DNA from: Geobacter sp. UBA5735
GTDB taxonomy: Bacteria > Desulfobacterota > Desulfuromonadia > Geobacterales > Geobacteraceae
Direction of reading: 5' to 3'
DNA: 64,000 nucleotides
NCBI GenBank assembly: GCA_002419385.1
Contig: DIFZ01000029.1
Coordinates: 1-64,000, forward strand
The stretch's first letter is position 1, and every line of letters begins with the position of its first letter. A program made the position numbers and the translations under genes. Below the pieces are notes generated by a model. That model was not told where the DNA came from. It made no database searches and saw only the letters and a list, made by a program, of their open reading frames with translations. Below, one piece after another: positions 1 to 10,270 of this stretch.

Positions 1-54
1 AAGCAGTGTTATACCAAATCACCCGGAGCCGGTCAACAGGAAAATTATTAAAAT

Positions 55-1278
55 TCACTCAAACACGACTTTGGCGAAACGGCGCTTGCCGACCTGCAGG
101 ATGTATTCGCCCGTACAGGCAATTTCCAGGCCTTCGTCCGATACCCGCTCGCCATTGATTTTGACGCCGCCCTGCTGGATGGCCCTGCGGCCTTCACCGT
201 TGGACTTGACCAGGGATGCCGAGGCCAGCAGCTTGCAGAGGAGGGTAGTCCCCGCACCTGGCTCGGCAGCGGCACTTATCCTGACTTCAGGCATAGCATC
301 GGGCATCTGGTTGTCCCGGAACCTGCTGACGAAATTCTCCTCGGCGCGCGCGGCATCCGCGGCGCTGTGGTAGCGCGTCACCAGTTCGCGCCCCAGGGCT
401 TTCTTGGCCTCCATGGGATGGACGGAGCCGTCCTCCAGTTCCTTCTTGAGCTTGTTCAGCTCGGCAAGAGGCGTATCGCTCAAGAGCTCGTAGTAGCGGA
501 CCATAAGTGGATCGGAGACCGACATGACCTTGCCGAAGATGTCGTCTGCCGGCTCATTGATGCCGATGTAGTTGCCGAGGGACTTGGACATCTTGTTGAC
601 GCCGTCCAGACCCTCCAGCAGGGGCATGGTGATGACGGTCTGGGGGGTCTGCCCCCATTCCCGCTGCAATTCGCGCCCCACCAGCAGGTTGAACTTCTGG
701 TCAGTCCCGCCCAGCTCCACGTCTGCCTTGAGGGCGACCGAATCATAGCCCTGGATCAGGGGATACAGGAATTCGTGTATGCTGATGGGAAGCTGGTTGG
801 CAAATCGTTTGCTGAAATCGTCCCGCTCCAGCATGCGAGCGACGGTATACTTTGCCGCAAGGCCAATCAGGTCAGTAGCCGACAGGGGGGAAAGCCATTC
901 GGAATTGAACACCACGCGGGTCTTCTCCGGGTCCAGGACCTTGAAAACCTGCTCCTTATACGTTTCGGCATTCCTCGATACATCCTCACGGGTAAGAGCC
1001 TTCCTCGTCTCGCTCTTGCCGGTGGGGTCACCGATCATGCCGGTGAAGTCGCCGATCAGGAAACATATCTCGTGGCCCAATAGCTGGAACTGCCGCAGCT
1101 TCTGCAACAGCACGGTGTGGCCCAGGTGAAGGTCCGGTGCCGTAGGGTCGAAACCGGCCTTTATCCGCAGCGGGACTCCCGTTCTGACGGATTGTTCCAG
1201 TTTTTCCTGCAGTTCCTTTTCCAGGAGGACTTCAACGGCGCCGCGCCGCAGAATTTCCAGTTGTTCAGTGACAGTCAT
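55..1278 (-). CDS. tyrS: Tyrosyl-tRNA synthetase
   Basis: Cytoplasmic class I aminoacyl-tRNA synthetase that charges tRNA-Tyr with tyrosine. The 407-residue protein has the HIGH-type ATP site as HLGH near residue 51 (in PDLHLGHTV) and an exact KMSKS loop in [11 protein letters not shown] near residue 230. A C-terminal S4-type RNA-binding domain is seen around [16 protein letters not shown]. The start is placed at MTVTEQ because a GAGGGAG ribosome site lies just upstream; a longer frame to 1341 lacks family-like sequence. It follows ymdB by 16 bp and is probably the last gene of the rny-ymdB-tyrS unit. No clear terminator is visible in the last 54 bases. Confidence 0.96.
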   Translation of the reverse strand: MTVTEQLEILRRGAVEVLLEKELQEKLEQSVRTGVPLRIKAGFDPTAPDLHLGHTVLLQKLRQFQLLGHEICFLIGDFTGMIGDPTGKSETRKALTREDVSRNAETYKEQVFKVLDPEKTRVVFNSEWLSPLSATDLIGLAAKYTVARMLERDDFSKRFANQLPISIHEFLYPLIQGYDSVALKADVELGGTDQKFNLLVGRELQREWGQTPQTVITMPLLEGLDGVNKMSKSLGNYIGINEPADDIFGKVMSVSDPLMVRYYELLSDTPLAELNKLKKELEDGSVHPMEAKKALGRELVTRYHSAADAARAEENFVSRFRDNQMPDAMPEVRISAAAEPGAGTTLLCKLLASASLVKSNGEGRRAIQQGGVKINGERVSDEGLEIACTGEYILQVGKRRFAKVVFE

Positions 1279-1294
1279 AGCACAACACGCTCCC

Positions 1295-2083
1295 TCAACC
1301 GCACGGAACAGACAACCGCTCGATCGCCAGGGCCTTTCCATCGTTTTCGTCGATCTCGATCACAACGCCATTGAGCCGTACATCCTTCTTGGCCACCTCG
1401 AACCTCACCGGCAGCTGCGAAAGGAACTTCTCGATGGCAAGCTCTTTCCTGATGCCGATCACGGACTCGAAACTGCCGGTCATGCCCGCATCGGTAATAT
1501 AGGCGGTGCCGCCCGGAAAAATCCTCTCATCAGCCGTCTGAACATGGGTATGGGTGCCCAGAACCGCACTCGCCGACCCGTCAAGATACCAGCCCAAAGC
1601 CAGCTTTTCAGACGTCGCCTCCGCATGGAAGTCGACAAGCACGATGGGGGTAATCTCCCGCAGGCGGTCAATTTCCCTGCGTGCGACCCGGAACGGGCAA
1701 TCGAGGGAGTTCATGAAAACCCGCCCCTCGAGATTCAGAATCGCCACCGGAACGCCGGATGGAGTCCGGATCACAGCGCTGCCGCGGCCTGGCGCTCCTT
1801 CGGGATAGTTAGCCGGACGTATGACCTTCTCGTCACGGTCCAGGTAGTCCATCTGGTCTTTTTTGTCCCAGATATGGTTGCCGCTGGTAAGGAGATTCAC
1901 GCCGCAAGCATACAGCTCGCGGGCCGTTTCCTCGGTAATGCCGAACCCCCCGGCCGCGTTTTCGCCGTTGGCGATGACGCAATCGATCCGGTAACGGTCC
2001 ACCAGCCGGTGAAGCTCCCGGGATACCGCCTGCCGGCCCGGCTTGCCGACGATGTCGGCGATAAAGAGGATCTTAACGGGCAT
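1295..2083 (-). CDS. ymdB: YmdB-family metallophosphoesterase
   Basis: Protein of 262 residues of the YmdB/TIGR00282 family, dinuclear-metal phosphoesterases with 2',3'-cyclic nucleotide phosphodiesterase activity in characterised members. Metal-binding motifs run in order: ADIVGKPGR at the N-terminus, GENAAGG (about 40), GNHIWDKK (about 67), [11 protein letters not shown] (about 150) and [11 protein letters not shown] (about 175). Its start overlaps the 3' end of rny by 11 bp, so the two are translationally linked. The rny-ymdB pairing is conserved in many bacteria. The substrate in this organism is inferred, not shown. Confidence 0.93.
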   Translation of the reverse strand: MPVKILFIADIVGKPGRQAVSRELHRLVDRYRIDCVIANGENAAGGFGITEETARELYACGVNLLTSGNHIWDKKDQMDYLDRDEKVIRPANYPEGAPGRGSAVIRTPSGVPVAILNLEGRVFMNSLDCPFRVARREIDRLREITPIVLVDFHAEATSEKLALGWYLDGSASAVLGTHTHVQTADERIFPGGTAYITDAGMTGSFESVIGIRKELAIEKFLSQLPVRFEVAKKDVRLNGVVIEIDENDGKALAIERLSVPCG

Positions 2084-3644
2084 ATTCCACGGCCCTTGTT
2101 TCCCTGATCACATGGACCTTGATCTGCCCCGGATACGTCATTTCCGCCTCGATCTTCTTGGCGATGTCCTTGGCAAGAACCACCGCCCTCTCGTCGTTCA
2201 CCTCTTCGCTGGCAACCGTGACCCTGATTTCCCGGCCCGCCTGTATGGCAAAGGAATTGGTGACCCCGCGGAATGACGTGGCGATCTTCTCCAGGTCTTC
2301 GAGCCGCTTCACGTAGGTCTCCATCATCTCGCGCCGTGCGCCCGGCCGTGCTCCCGACAGGGCATCGGCGGCCTGCACCAGCACCGCGAGCACCGTTGCG
2401 GGTTTTTCATCCTCATGGTGCGCCATGATTGCATGGACGATTTTGGGCGATTCACCGTATTTCCTCGCCAGGTCGGCCCCGATGACCGCATGGGAGCCCT
2501 CAACCTCGTGATCCACCGCCTTGCCCAGATCATGCAGCAACCCGGCCCGCTTCGCCTGCTTGACATTGATACCCAGTTCCTCAGCCATGATGCCGCAGAG
2601 AAATGCCACCTCCAGCGAATGCTGGTAAACGTTCTGGCTGTAGGATGTGCGATAGCGCAACCTGCCCAGGAGCTTCAAAACCTCCGGATGGATGCCGTAA
2701 ACACCCAGGTCGAATGCCGCCTGCTCGCCGGCCTCCTTGATAGCCTGGTCGACTTCCTCCGCCGACTTGGCCACCACTTCCTCGATCCGCCCCGGATGGA
2801 TACGGCCGTCAGCGATGAGTTTTTCCAGGGAAAGCTTGGCGACTTCGCGCCGGATCGGGTTGAAGCCTGAAAGGATGACGGCCTCGGGTGTGTCATCGAT
2901 TATCAGGTCGATGCCGGTTGCCGCCTCGAGCGCCCGTATGTTGCGCCCTTCGCGGCCAATGATCCGGCCCTTCATTTCGTCGGATGGGAGCGCAACAACA
3001 GAGACCGTCTTTTCCGCTACATATTCGCCGGCATAGCGCTGGATGGCCAGCGAAAGGATCTCCTTGGACTTCTTGTCCGCAGTCTCCCGGGCCTCTTCTT
3101 CTATGGCCTTGATGCGCTTGGCGGAATCCTGCTTCGCCTCGTTTTCCATGGCCTCCATGAGGACCCGCTTCGCTTCCTCGCAGGTAAGCCCCGAAATCCT
3201 TTCCAGCTCCCGTTTGCGCTCTTCGAGCAGCAGCCCGAGGCTCTCTTCTTTCTGGATGAGAGCCTGCTCTTTGCCGTTAAGCCCCTGCTCTTTCTTGAAA
3301 AGCTCGGCATCGCGCTGATCGAAGATCAGGACTTTCTTGTCAAGATTCTCCTCTTTCTGCTGGATTCTCCTCTCCAGTGCCTGGAGGTCCCGCCGCTTGT
3401 CCTTTGATTCCCGTTCGAACTCGGCCTTGGCCTGGAACACCGCATCTTTGGCTTGCAGGGATGCTTCCTTGATGACGGTCTCAGCCTGGCGCCTGGCATC
3501 CTCGACGATACGTTCGGCATTGTTCACGGCTTTGGCAACCATTGATTCTGAAAGCTTTTTCCGCAAGAAATTCCCGATGAAAAACCCGATGCAAGCGGCT
3601 GCAGCTATGAACAGCAGTACATATTCTATTCTCATTATGCCCAT
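2073..3644 (-). CDS. rny: Ribonuclease Y
   Basis: Membrane-anchored endoribonuclease that starts mRNA decay. The 523-residue protein opens with one transmembrane segment ([19 protein letters not shown]), followed by a long charged coiled coil (about 30-200) that includes a heptad-like stretch rich in K, E and Q. A KH RNA-binding domain follows with [17 protein letters not shown] (about 230). The HD hydrolase domain has [17 protein letters not shown] (about 365) and AIMAHHEDE. The start at MGIM is supported by GGGAGG eight bases upstream. It sits between 5-formyl-THF cyclo-ligase and ymdB. The N-terminal anchor suggests localisation at the inner membrane. Confidence 0.96.
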   Translation of the reverse strand: MGIMRIEYVLLFIAAAACIGFFIGNFLRKKLSESMVAKAVNNAERIVEDARRQAETVIKEASLQAKDAVFQAKAEFERESKDKRRDLQALERRIQQKEENLDKKVLIFDQRDAELFKKEQGLNGKEQALIQKEESLGLLLEERKRELERISGLTCEEAKRVLMEAMENEAKQDSAKRIKAIEEEARETADKKSKEILSLAIQRYAGEYVAEKTVSVVALPSDEMKGRIIGREGRNIRALEAATGIDLIIDDTPEAVILSGFNPIRREVAKLSLEKLIADGRIHPGRIEEVVAKSAEEVDQAIKEAGEQAAFDLGVYGIHPEVLKLLGRLRYRTSYSQNVYQHSLEVAFLCGIMAEELGINVKQAKRAGLLHDLGKAVDHEVEGSHAVIGADLARKYGESPKIVHAIMAHHEDEKPATVLAVLVQAADALSGARPGARREMMETYVKRLEDLEKIATSFRGVTNSFAIQAGREIRVTVASEEVNDERAVVLAKDIAKKIEAEMTYPGQIKVHVIRETRAVEYAR

Positions 3645-3727
3645 GCTCTTTTCCTCCCGAATGTATGAACAAATCGCACCCGCCGCGCCCGGCCCGGAGC
3701 CCGGCGTGCGGCAGTCGGTTGCGAGTT

Positions 3728-4294
3728 TTATGGTTCAGTGCGGCGGACGATCCTTTTTTCCGTGACGACCATATCCATCCTGACATCGTGCGATTCTCCG
3801 GCAATAGCGTCGATCAGCTGGAAATCATAGCACAAACCGACAAAACGTCCCTGGCCTTCAAGCCGGTGCAGCGTCTTGTCGTAGTAGCCCTTGCCATAGC
3901 CAATGCGATGCCCCGTGAGATCGAATGCCACTCCCGGCAAAATGAACAGGTCCACTTCTTCCGGCTCAAAAACCATGCAGGACTGACAAGGCTCAAGGAT
4001 ACCGAACGCCCCCTTTTGCAACGACGCCAGTTCCTCGACCTCGCGGAAGACGAGGCCATGCCCCGCTACCACCGGAAAAGCGACCCGTTTCCCAGAAGCC
4101 AGTGCTGCAGCCGCAATCTTCGCAGTGTCCACCTCGTTGTGAATAGGGGCATAAAGCGCCAGGAAACGGGCCCGCCGGTACTCTGCCGTTTCCATCAGGG
4201 CATCCTGTATGAGAATGCTCGCCGACCTGAACTGGGCTGCGGTCAGCGACCTGCGGTGCGTCAGCATGGTCCGCCTGACACTTTTTTTCGGCAT
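3728..4294 (-). CDS. 5-formyltetrahydrofolate cyclo-ligase
   Basis: ATP-dependent enzyme that converts 5-formyl-THF to 5,10-methenyl-THF (YgfA/FthC family). The 188-residue protein has the conserved basic N-terminus ([15 protein letters not shown]) and the C-terminal [12 protein letters not shown] motif (about 135) that binds the folate and ATP phosphates, followed by the family-typical VGLCYDFQ. I start at the ATG at 4294, because GGGAG lies eight bases upstream; a GTG start three codons earlier is possible but has no spaced ribosome site. In many proteobacteria this gene follows zapA and the 6S RNA gene, and the same order seems present here. Confidence 0.92.
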   Translation of the reverse strand: MPKKSVRRTMLTHRRSLTAAQFRSASILIQDALMETAEYRRARFLALYAPIHNEVDTAKIAAAALASGKRVAFPVVAGHGLVFREVEELASLQKGAFGILEPCQSCMVFEPEEVDLFILPGVAFDLTGHRIGYGKGYYDKTLHRLEGQGRFVGLCYDFQLIDAIAGESHDVRMDMVVTEKRIVRRTEP

Positions 4295-4309
4295 GCGGAA
4301 CACTCCCGG

Positions 4310-4600
4310 GTACTTGCTGGAAACAACGTGCCTGCAGGTTTGGACAGGAGCCTGTGGAACTGTCTGCTCTCGGGGAGATTGGGAAAGGGATGGAACGAAG
4401 GAGAAACGCCAATGAAGTTACAGCCGTTCATCCGGCAGCATGCCCCGATTTCAGGCAGGGAAACGGCGGAGTCGGGCTTTCAGAAACATGCGAAGCGAGG
4501 TAACTTATCAGCAAAACGGCTTTTTCCCAGCCAGCAGGCTGCGTGCGGCCGTCATTCAGAAAACGATCTTCCAACCCGTATCCGGATCAATCAAACCTGT
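4310..4600 (-). ncRNA. Possible 6S RNA (ssrS) region between zapA and the cyclo-ligase
   Basis: A 330-base gene-free stretch between zapA and the 5-FCL gene, the classic place for 6S RNA. Read on the minus strand, ATGTTTCTGAAAGCCCGACT (from 4489) resembles the 5' arm of E. coli 6S RNA, and GGGGCATGCTGCCGG (near 4443) resembles its apical part. A TTGTCT-17 nt-TATACG promoter-like pair ends at 4604. Against the call, the distance between the two matching blocks is about 26 nt shorter than in E. coli, and I could not draw a convincing closing stem. Boundaries are approximate. Confidence 0.35.
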
Positions 4601-4633
4601 ACTCGTATATAGTGAACAAACCCGGCAGACAAA

Positions 4634-4930
4634 TCAGCCGGACGAACTGGTCGGCGCTACTTCATCGATCATGTGCAACAACCGGGGGACCCTCTCGGTC
4701 ACCAGGCGCCGCAAGCCATTGCTCTCCCGCCTCTGCTGGAGACAGGATTCAGCCAGATTCAACAGCGCCATGATGGCGATGATCTGGGGATCAGCGGTTG
4801 TCATCGTCGCCTGCAATTCGGTGACCGCAGCATTTACAAACGACTCTATTTCCTGGACCTGCTCGGCTGAAGCAGTGGTTTTTACCTGGACTTCCTTACC
4901 CAACACCCTCACGCGGTGCGAAGAAATCAC
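4634..4930 (-). CDS. zapA: Cell division protein ZapA
   Basis: Small protein (98 residues) of the ZapA family, which binds FtsZ and bundles protofilaments in the Z-ring. The N-terminal half matches the family pattern, a short beta hairpin (HRVRVLGKEVQVKTTAS) followed by a long helix with the IAIMALLNLAES segment. The C-terminal half is predicted helical and dimerising. Translation begins at a GTG that overlaps the stop of the upstream coiled-coil gene (GTGA, 4 bp), showing translational coupling. The product presumably acts at midcell together with the dcw products encoded 24 kb away. Confidence 0.88.
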   Translation of the reverse strand: MISSHRVRVLGKEVQVKTTASAEQVQEIESFVNAAVTELQATMTTADPQIIAIMALLNLAESCLQQRRESNGLRRLVTERVPRLLHMIDEVAPTSSSG

Positions 4931-5112
4931 AAGCTTCCGACCCCTTCCAGCTTGACCAGGACTGCGTCGATGCGGGACTTGAATTCTTCCCGTTCCCGCA
5001 GAAGCCTCTCGTTTTCCTCCCGCAGGGTCACGTTTTCCTGCTTGAGGGAAGCGTAGTCCCGGAGAAGGACCTCGACACGATTTTCCAGAACATCAAAGAT
5101 CTCTCTGTCCAT
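4927..5112 (-). CDS. ZapB-like small coiled-coil protein
   Basis: A 61-residue protein made almost entirely of heptad-like coiled coil (LENRVEVLLRDYASLKQENV then LREENERLLREREEF). Size, composition and 4-bp overlap with zapA suggest a cell division protein ZapB-like partner that would crosslink ZapA-decorated FtsZ filaments. Sequence alone cannot separate ZapB from other short coiled coils, so the function rests mainly on context. It lies 60 bp downstream of ftsY. Confidence 0.7.
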   Translation of the reverse strand: MDREIFDVLENRVEVLLRDYASLKQENVTLREENERLLREREEFKSRIDAVLVKLEGVGSL

Positions 5113-5172
5113 AAACCACCCCTAATGACGCCGTAATCGTAGTCAATAGCACATCAAAAGTCAAGGTAATTA

Positions 5173-6198
5173 TTAGAAAAGCGCCTGTATAAACTGGTCA
5201 GGTTCAAACTCCCTGAGGTCTTCCATGCCTTCCCCGACACCGATGTACCGGACCGGGATTCCGAACTCGCTGCTTATGGCGACGACGATGCCCCCCTTGG
5301 CGGTTCCGTCAAGCTTGGTGAGCGCCAGACCGGTTACGGAAGCGGCTTCATGAAACAGTTTCGCCTGGGATACCGCATTCTGCCCGGTTGCCGCATCGAG
5401 GATCAACAGGGTTTCATGGGGGGCGCCGGCAATCTCGCGCCCCATGACGCGGCGGATCTTCTTCAGCTCCTCCATCAGATTGACCTTCGTATGGAGACGT
5501 CCGGCAGTGTCGACAATCAGGATGTCCGCCCCCCGGGCAACCGCTGCCTTGCAGCCGTCGAAAACGACTGCGGCGGGATCCGCTCCCTGCTGGTGACGGA
5601 TCACATCCACACCGGCCCGGTCAGCCCAGACCTCCAGCTGCTCGACAGCTGCCGCGCGGAACGTGTCCCCGGCCACCAGGAGGACTTTCTTTCCCTCTGC
5701 ACTGAACCTGCTCGCCAGCTTGCCGATGGTCGTGGTTTTGCCCACGCCGTTGACGCCGATCACCATGATGACGAAGGGTGAAGCCGCGGTTGTGTCGAGG
5801 CGGGGCGGGGTCCGCTCGAGCCGGGACAGCATCTCTTCTTTCAGAGCCTTTTTCAGGGCTTCTCCGTCCCCCAGCTCGTTCCTCTTCAGGCGTTGTTCCA
5901 GTGAGCTGATCAACTCCCCGGTCGTTGCAACGCCGATGTCCGCCATGATGAGGATCTCCTCCAGCTCTTCCAGGGTCTCCGCATCGATCTTCTTCCTGCC
6001 GAGCAGGAGCGAGTCGATCCTGCCGACCAGGTTATCATGGGTCTTGCTGAGCCCCTTCCTGAGCCTCTCGAAAAACCCGGGTTTCGCTCCACTGCCCTCT
6101 GCAGCGGCAGGCTCACCGGTATCGGTTGGAGATGGCGCTTCATTTCCGGCTATCCTGCCGACCAGGCTCCTGAAAAAGCTTTTCTTTTCTTCCGCCAT
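5173..6198 (-). CDS. ftsY: Signal recognition particle receptor FtsY
   Basis: SRP-receptor GTPase that docks ribosome-SRP complexes at the inner membrane. The 341-residue protein has a short acidic N-terminal A-domain, the NG four-helix N domain, and GTPase motifs in order: [15 protein letters not shown] (G1, about 150), [11 protein letters not shown] (G2), DTAGRLHTK (G3), [10 protein letters not shown] (G4) and [15 protein letters not shown] near the end. I start at MAEEKKSF (6198), preceded by AAGGAG; the frame runs open to 6279 but the extra residues are not family-like. It lies immediately downstream of the roadblock gene (one base apart) and smc, the smc-ftsY order known in many bacteria. 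Confidence 0.96.
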   Translation of the reverse strand: MAEEKKSFFRSLVGRIAGNEAPSPTDTGEPAAAEGSGAKPGFFERLRKGLSKTHDNLVGRIDSLLLGRKKIDAETLEELEEILIMADIGVATTGELISSLEQRLKRNELGDGEALKKALKEEMLSRLERTPPRLDTTAASPFVIMVIGVNGVGKTTTIGKLASRFSAEGKKVLLVAGDTFRAAAVEQLEVWADRAGVDVIRHQQGADPAAVVFDGCKAAVARGADILIVDTAGRLHTKVNLMEELKKIRRVMGREIAGAPHETLLILDAATGQNAVSQAKLFHEAASVTGLALTKLDGTAKGGIVVAISSEFGIPVRYIGVGEGMEDLREFEPDQFIQALF

Positions 6199-6199
6199 C

Positions 6200-6562
6200 T
6201 CAGTAGATCTCCTTTTCCAGCAACCTGATGGAACGCTGCATCCGGAAAATCGCCGCGCCCAGAAGTGCGCGCCGCTCAAGGGTCAGGACCAGGGAGTAAT
6301 CCTTGCCCACAGCCCCGATGACGATGCGCTGGCGATCCGTGGTAATGGCCGCCTCACGCAGGGTTTGAGCCGGATTGTCGTGCCGGATTTCCCGCAACCG
6401 GTTGAGGATGATGTTCTGGTGGGCGCCCAGGATTTTCAGACCGAATTCGTCGCCTGAAAGGCTGTGGTGTTCGACCGCTTCCCCCTCCCAGTCGGTGAGA
6501 ATGGCTCCGGTGGCGCCAGCAGTCGATTCCACCAGCTCCTGCAATATGGCTTTGAAAGGCAC
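6200..6562 (-). CDS. Roadblock/LC7 domain protein (MglB-like)
   Basis: A 120-residue single-domain protein of the roadblock/LC7 fold: helix 1 (MPFKAILQELVESTAGATGA), a beta strand with the typical AILTDWEGEAVE, then a long helix and the second sheet (IVIGAVGKDYSLVLTLER), ending in a long amphipathic helix. Bacterial roadblock proteins such as MglB regulate small Ras-like GTPases (MglA). No MglA-like GTPase is encoded in this window; the nearest GTPase gene is ftsY, one base downstream. A partner is therefore unknown. It is co-transcribed between smc and ftsY. Confidence 0.82.
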   Translation of the reverse strand: MPFKAILQELVESTAGATGAILTDWEGEAVEHHSLSGDEFGLKILGAHQNIILNRLREIRHDNPAQTLREAAITTDRQRIVIGAVGKDYSLVLTLERRALLGAAIFRMQRSIRLLEKEIY

Positions 6563-6574
6563 GCTCCGCTCCTT

Positions 6575-9500
6575 TTAATGTAATTTGACCGACACCAGCT
6601 TCGATACGCCCGGCTCTTCCATGGTGACGCCGTAAAGGCTGTCTGCAGTGGCCATGGTAGCCTTGCTGTGGGTAATGATGATGAACTGGGAAACGGCGCT
6701 CATCTCCCTGACCATTTCGTTGAAGCGCCCGATATTCGCCTCGTCCAGAGGAGCGTCGACCTCGTCAAGCAGGCAGAAGGGAGCCGGCTTGATCAGGAAT
6801 ATGGCGAACATCAAGGCAACCGCGGTCAGCGCCTTTTCCCCGCCGGACAGCAGATTCACGTTCTGCAGTTTTTTCCCCGGAGGCTGGATGATGATATCGA
6901 TACCCGTTTCGAGGAGATCTTCTTCGTTGGTCAGTTTCAGTTCGGCCCGTCCTCCGCAGAACAGACGCGGAAAGACCTCCTGGAACTTGTCGTTGACAAG
7001 GTTGAACGTGTCGAGAAACCTCTTTCTCGTTGTCCTGTTGATGCGCTGGATGGCCTGCTGCAGACCGTGCAGGGACTCCTCCAGGTCGGACTTCTGGCCA
7101 GAGAGGAACTGGAACCGCTCGTCCATCTCGCGAAACTCGTCTATGGCAGTCAGGTTCACTTCTCCGATACCGTCAATCAGGCCGGCCAGTTCCGCCTGGC
7201 GGGCGCGTGCCGCATCCTCGTCGCAATCGCCGCCGTCGTACAAGGGGATCAGCTCGGCCATGTCCCGCCGGTATTTCTCCGCCACAGTCTCTTTCAGGTT
7301 GCCGATTTTCATGGCGAATTCGGCAATAACGAGTTTTTTCCCACCCAAGTCCCTGGAAAGAGTATCACCGGTGTCGCGCAGTACGTTCAGCCGGGCTTCA
7401 CTCTCCTGCACGAGAACGGCCTCCGTTTCATAACGGGAACGAACTTCCGACACGGCAATGTCCGTGCGCCCCTGCCGCTCCAGGAGCAGCCTTATCTGCT
7501 CTTCGCCCCCGGAGATGGATGCGGCGATCCGTTGCCGTTCCAGCCCCCACTTTTCCACGTCGGTTTCCAGTCCGGACCACCGCGACCGGAGCTCGCGGAT
7601 ACTCTCCTCGATCCGCACCAGGGTACGCAGTGCTGACTCCTGCTTCTCCCGGAAAGCCGCTGCCCGGACCTTGCGTGAGGTAACGATCTCGCGGGCCTCA
7701 TCCATTTCGCGCTGTTTTGCCCCGATCGCAGCCTGGATCTCTTCCAGCTCACGTTCCGCCTGCTCCCGCCCGGCTTCACGTTCGCACTTCTCCGCAGAGG
7801 CCTTCGCCATTTCGGCTTCCAGAGACTCGAGCTCCTCGGCAAGCTGCCGGTCTTCCATTTCTTTCAGCGCCAGCCGCTCTTCCAGCCGGGTGCATTCCTC
7901 ACGGGCCCGTTGAAGGTCCTTTTCCGAGTTGACCAGGAGTATCTCCACTCCATGCAGGTCCTGCCGGCAATCCTTCAGGGCCTGGCCCGTCGCGGCGGCG
8001 TCTCCCCGAAGCATCTCCCGGCTCGCCTCCAGTTCCTTCACCAGCCCGGTGAGAGCGGAAACTTCCAGGACGAGCTCCTTTATCCGGCGTTTCTTGTGGA
8101 TGAGTCCCTGCTGTTCCGCTTCGAGCGAGCCGCCGTGCAGAATGCCCCCTGAGGTGGCAAGGTCGCCTTCCGGCGTCACAAAGGTGAGCAGGGGATATTC
8201 CCTGCTGAGCTTCAGGGCCGAATCGAGGCTTTCCGCAAGGAACGTGTCAGCCAGGAGCGCTTGAACCATGCCGATGTTTTCCGGCCGGACGGCAAGCCGG
8301 TCAAGAAGCCGCTCCGTGCCGTGCGGCGACGGGCATCCGGACAACGGCCGGAGGCTTCTGACAATCAGTCCGCAACGCCCGCCATTGCCTTCCCGCAGAT
8401 GGGAGATCGCCTCCCGCGCATCCTGCTCGTCTTCGCAGACAATATACTGGAGCCGTTCCGCAAGAGCCGCTTCAAGCGGTACCTCATTCTCCTCACCCAC
8501 CTCGAGGAAATCGGCAACGACCCCCTGGAGCCGTCCCCTGAACCTGTCAGCCAGCATGAGCGTACGGACACCCTGGCCGTATCCCGCGAACTGGGCTTCG
8601 AGCTCCTGCAACGAATGCAGACGGGAAGCCGTCTTGCTCAACCGGTCCCGCTCACCCTGGTAACTGCTCTCCACTTCTTCCAGTCTCTCGAGAAGTTCAG
8701 CCTCCCTCAACCGCAGGGCAGCCTGGTTCCTTTCCAGGGTTTTCCTGGTCTCCGAGTGCCCTTCGTGGGCCAATTCCAACTCAGCGACTCGTGTCCCCGC
8801 CTCATGCAGCTTCTCGGTGATTCCCAGGACCTCGCGACGGTTGCGCTCCGCCTGCTCCGTCAGGACATCCTTCCGTTTTGCCGCATTCGCAGAGAGGTTA
8901 TTGAAATGGGATATCTCGGCAAGCAGGCCGAAAAGCCCCCGCCGACGCTCTTCCTGAAGGCGGGACATGACCCGTTCCTCCTCCATCATCCGCTCGAGCA
9001 ATCCTTCAGAATCGGCCAGGGCCTCCTTCTCTCCGGCATGGGAAACCTTCAGCTCTTCCACCTGTTCCTGCAGCCGCTGCCGCTCGTCTTCCGCTTCGGC
9101 AATCCTGCCCCGCATGGAGTCCAGCTCGGCTGACGAACGGGCGATTCGCTCCTCCAGCCCCGCCAGCTCCTTCTTCTCATAGGAAACCCTGTTCTCGACG
9201 CCCGAGAGATCCCCACGCAGGCGGAAGCATTCTTCCTGGATTTCAGCCAGCGCCTTTTCCGTCTCGAGGAGGACAGTCCTTTTCTCTTCGAGATGTGCGG
9301 TGGAAGCCCCCAGTTCGCATGAATTTCCGGCCAGCCGGTCCTGGAGGGAAGACGCCTCGGCTTCCGCCAGCTTCAACTCCCCTTCCAGACAACGGAACGC
9401 CGAGACAGCGAAGCGGAGTTCGATCTCTTTCAACTCCTCCCGGTATTCCCTGAACTTTTCCGCTTTCTTGGCCTGGCGCTGGAGAGAAGACATTTGGCGG

Positions 9501-10105
9501 CGGATTTCAGCAATGATATCGCCGATGCGGAGGAGATTCTGCCGTGTCGCCTCGATTTTCTTCAGGGCCACCTGTTTGCGGGCTTTGAATTTGGTAACCC
9601 CCGCGGCCTCTTCGATGATGAAACGGCGTTCTTCCGGCCGCGAACTCAGGATCATCCCGATCTTGCCCTGCTCGATGATCGAGTATGCCTTGGCGCCTGC
9701 CCCCGTATCCATGAAAAGCTCGGATATGTCCAGAAGACGGCAGGGCGTCCCGTTCAGCAGGTACTCGCTTTCGCCATCGCGATAGAGGCGGCGGGTCACC
9801 TGAATTTCACTGTAATTCAAATATTTCGCGGGAATTCGGCCGTCATCGGTTGAAAAAAACAGCGATACTTCCGTCATGCCCAGCGGCTTGCGGTACTCGC
9901 TGCCGCCGAAGATGGTGTCCTCCATGCTCTTGCCGCGAAGAGTCTTGGCTGACTGTTCTCCCATCACCCAGCGGATTGCGTCGACGATATTGGACTTACC
10001 GCAGCCGTTTGGCCCCACCACCGCGGTGATACCCTTCTGGAAGTCGAGGGATATCTTGTCGGCGAACGATTTGAAACCGTGTATTTCCAGACGACTGATT
10101 ATCAT
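6575..10105 (-). CDS. smc: Chromosome segregation protein SMC
   Basis: Structural maintenance of chromosomes ATPase, 1176 residues, close to the usual 1150-1200. N-terminal head: MIISRLEIHGFKSFADK, Walker A GPNGCGKSNIVDAI (about 32) and the R-loop. Two long coiled coils flank a hinge (about 500-640) with a glycine-rich core. C-terminal head: signature LLSGGEKALTAVALMFAIF and Walker B FCLLDEVDAPLDEANI. The start at the ATG at 10105 fits the family; 15 extra upstream codons are open but atypical. It condenses the nucleoid with ScpA and ScpB, which are not encoded in this window. It leads the smc-roadblock-ftsY-zap set. Confidence 0.97.
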   Translation of the reverse strand: MIISRLEIHGFKSFADKISLDFQKGITAVVGPNGCGKSNIVDAIRWVMGEQSAKTLRGKSMEDTIFGGSEYRKPLGMTEVSLFFSTDDGRIPAKYLNYSEIQVTRRLYRDGESEYLLNGTPCRLLDISELFMDTGAGAKAYSIIEQGKIGMILSSRPEERRFIIEEAAGVTKFKARKQVALKKIEATRQNLLRIGDIIAEIRRQMSSLQRQAKKAEKFREYREELKEIELRFAVSAFRCLEGELKLAEAEASSLQDRLAGNSCELGASTAHLEEKRTVLLETEKALAEIQEECFRLRGDLSGVENRVSYEKKELAGLEERIARSSAELDSMRGRIAEAEDERQRLQEQVEELKVSHAGEKEALADSEGLLERMMEEERVMSRLQEERRRGLFGLLAEISHFNNLSANAAKRKDVLTEQAERNRREVLGITEKLHEAGTRVAELELAHEGHSETRKTLERNQAALRLREAELLERLEEVESSYQGERDRLSKTASRLHSLQELEAQFAGYGQGVRTLMLADRFRGRLQGVVADFLEVGEENEVPLEAALAERLQYIVCEDEQDAREAISHLREGNGGRCGLIVRSLRPLSGCPSPHGTERLLDRLAVRPENIGMVQALLADTFLAESLDSALKLSREYPLLTFVTPEGDLATSGGILHGGSLEAEQQGLIHKKRRIKELVLEVSALTGLVKELEASREMLRGDAAATGQALKDCRQDLHGVEILLVNSEKDLQRAREECTRLEERLALKEMEDRQLAEELESLEAEMAKASAEKCEREAGREQAERELEEIQAAIGAKQREMDEAREIVTSRKVRAAAFREKQESALRTLVRIEESIRELRSRWSGLETDVEKWGLERQRIAASISGGEEQIRLLLERQGRTDIAVSEVRSRYETEAVLVQESEARLNVLRDTGDTLSRDLGGKKLVIAEFAMKIGNLKETVAEKYRRDMAELIPLYDGGDCDEDAARARQAELAGLIDGIGEVNLTAIDEFREMDERFQFLSGQKSDLEESLHGLQQAIQRINRTTRKRFLDTFNLVNDKFQEVFPRLFCGGRAELKLTNEEDLLETGIDIIIQPPGKKLQNVNLLSGGEKALTAVALMFAIFLIKPAPFCLLDEVDAPLDEANIGRFNEMVREMSAVSQFIIITHSKATMATADSLYGVTMEEPGVSKLVSVKLH

Positions 10106-10270
10106 TACCGGAGCAATAGTAACAAAGGGCGGCTTCTCTTGTAAAGGCAAAGATAGTGGAGGAGGGCACCTGGCGTGAAGTGGATTTTTTAAGCAATATC
10201 AGGCAATTCTATGATTGGAGCAGTGCGGTTGACCGGCGGCGGGTTCCGGCAGCCTCCCGGATGCGGTTTT

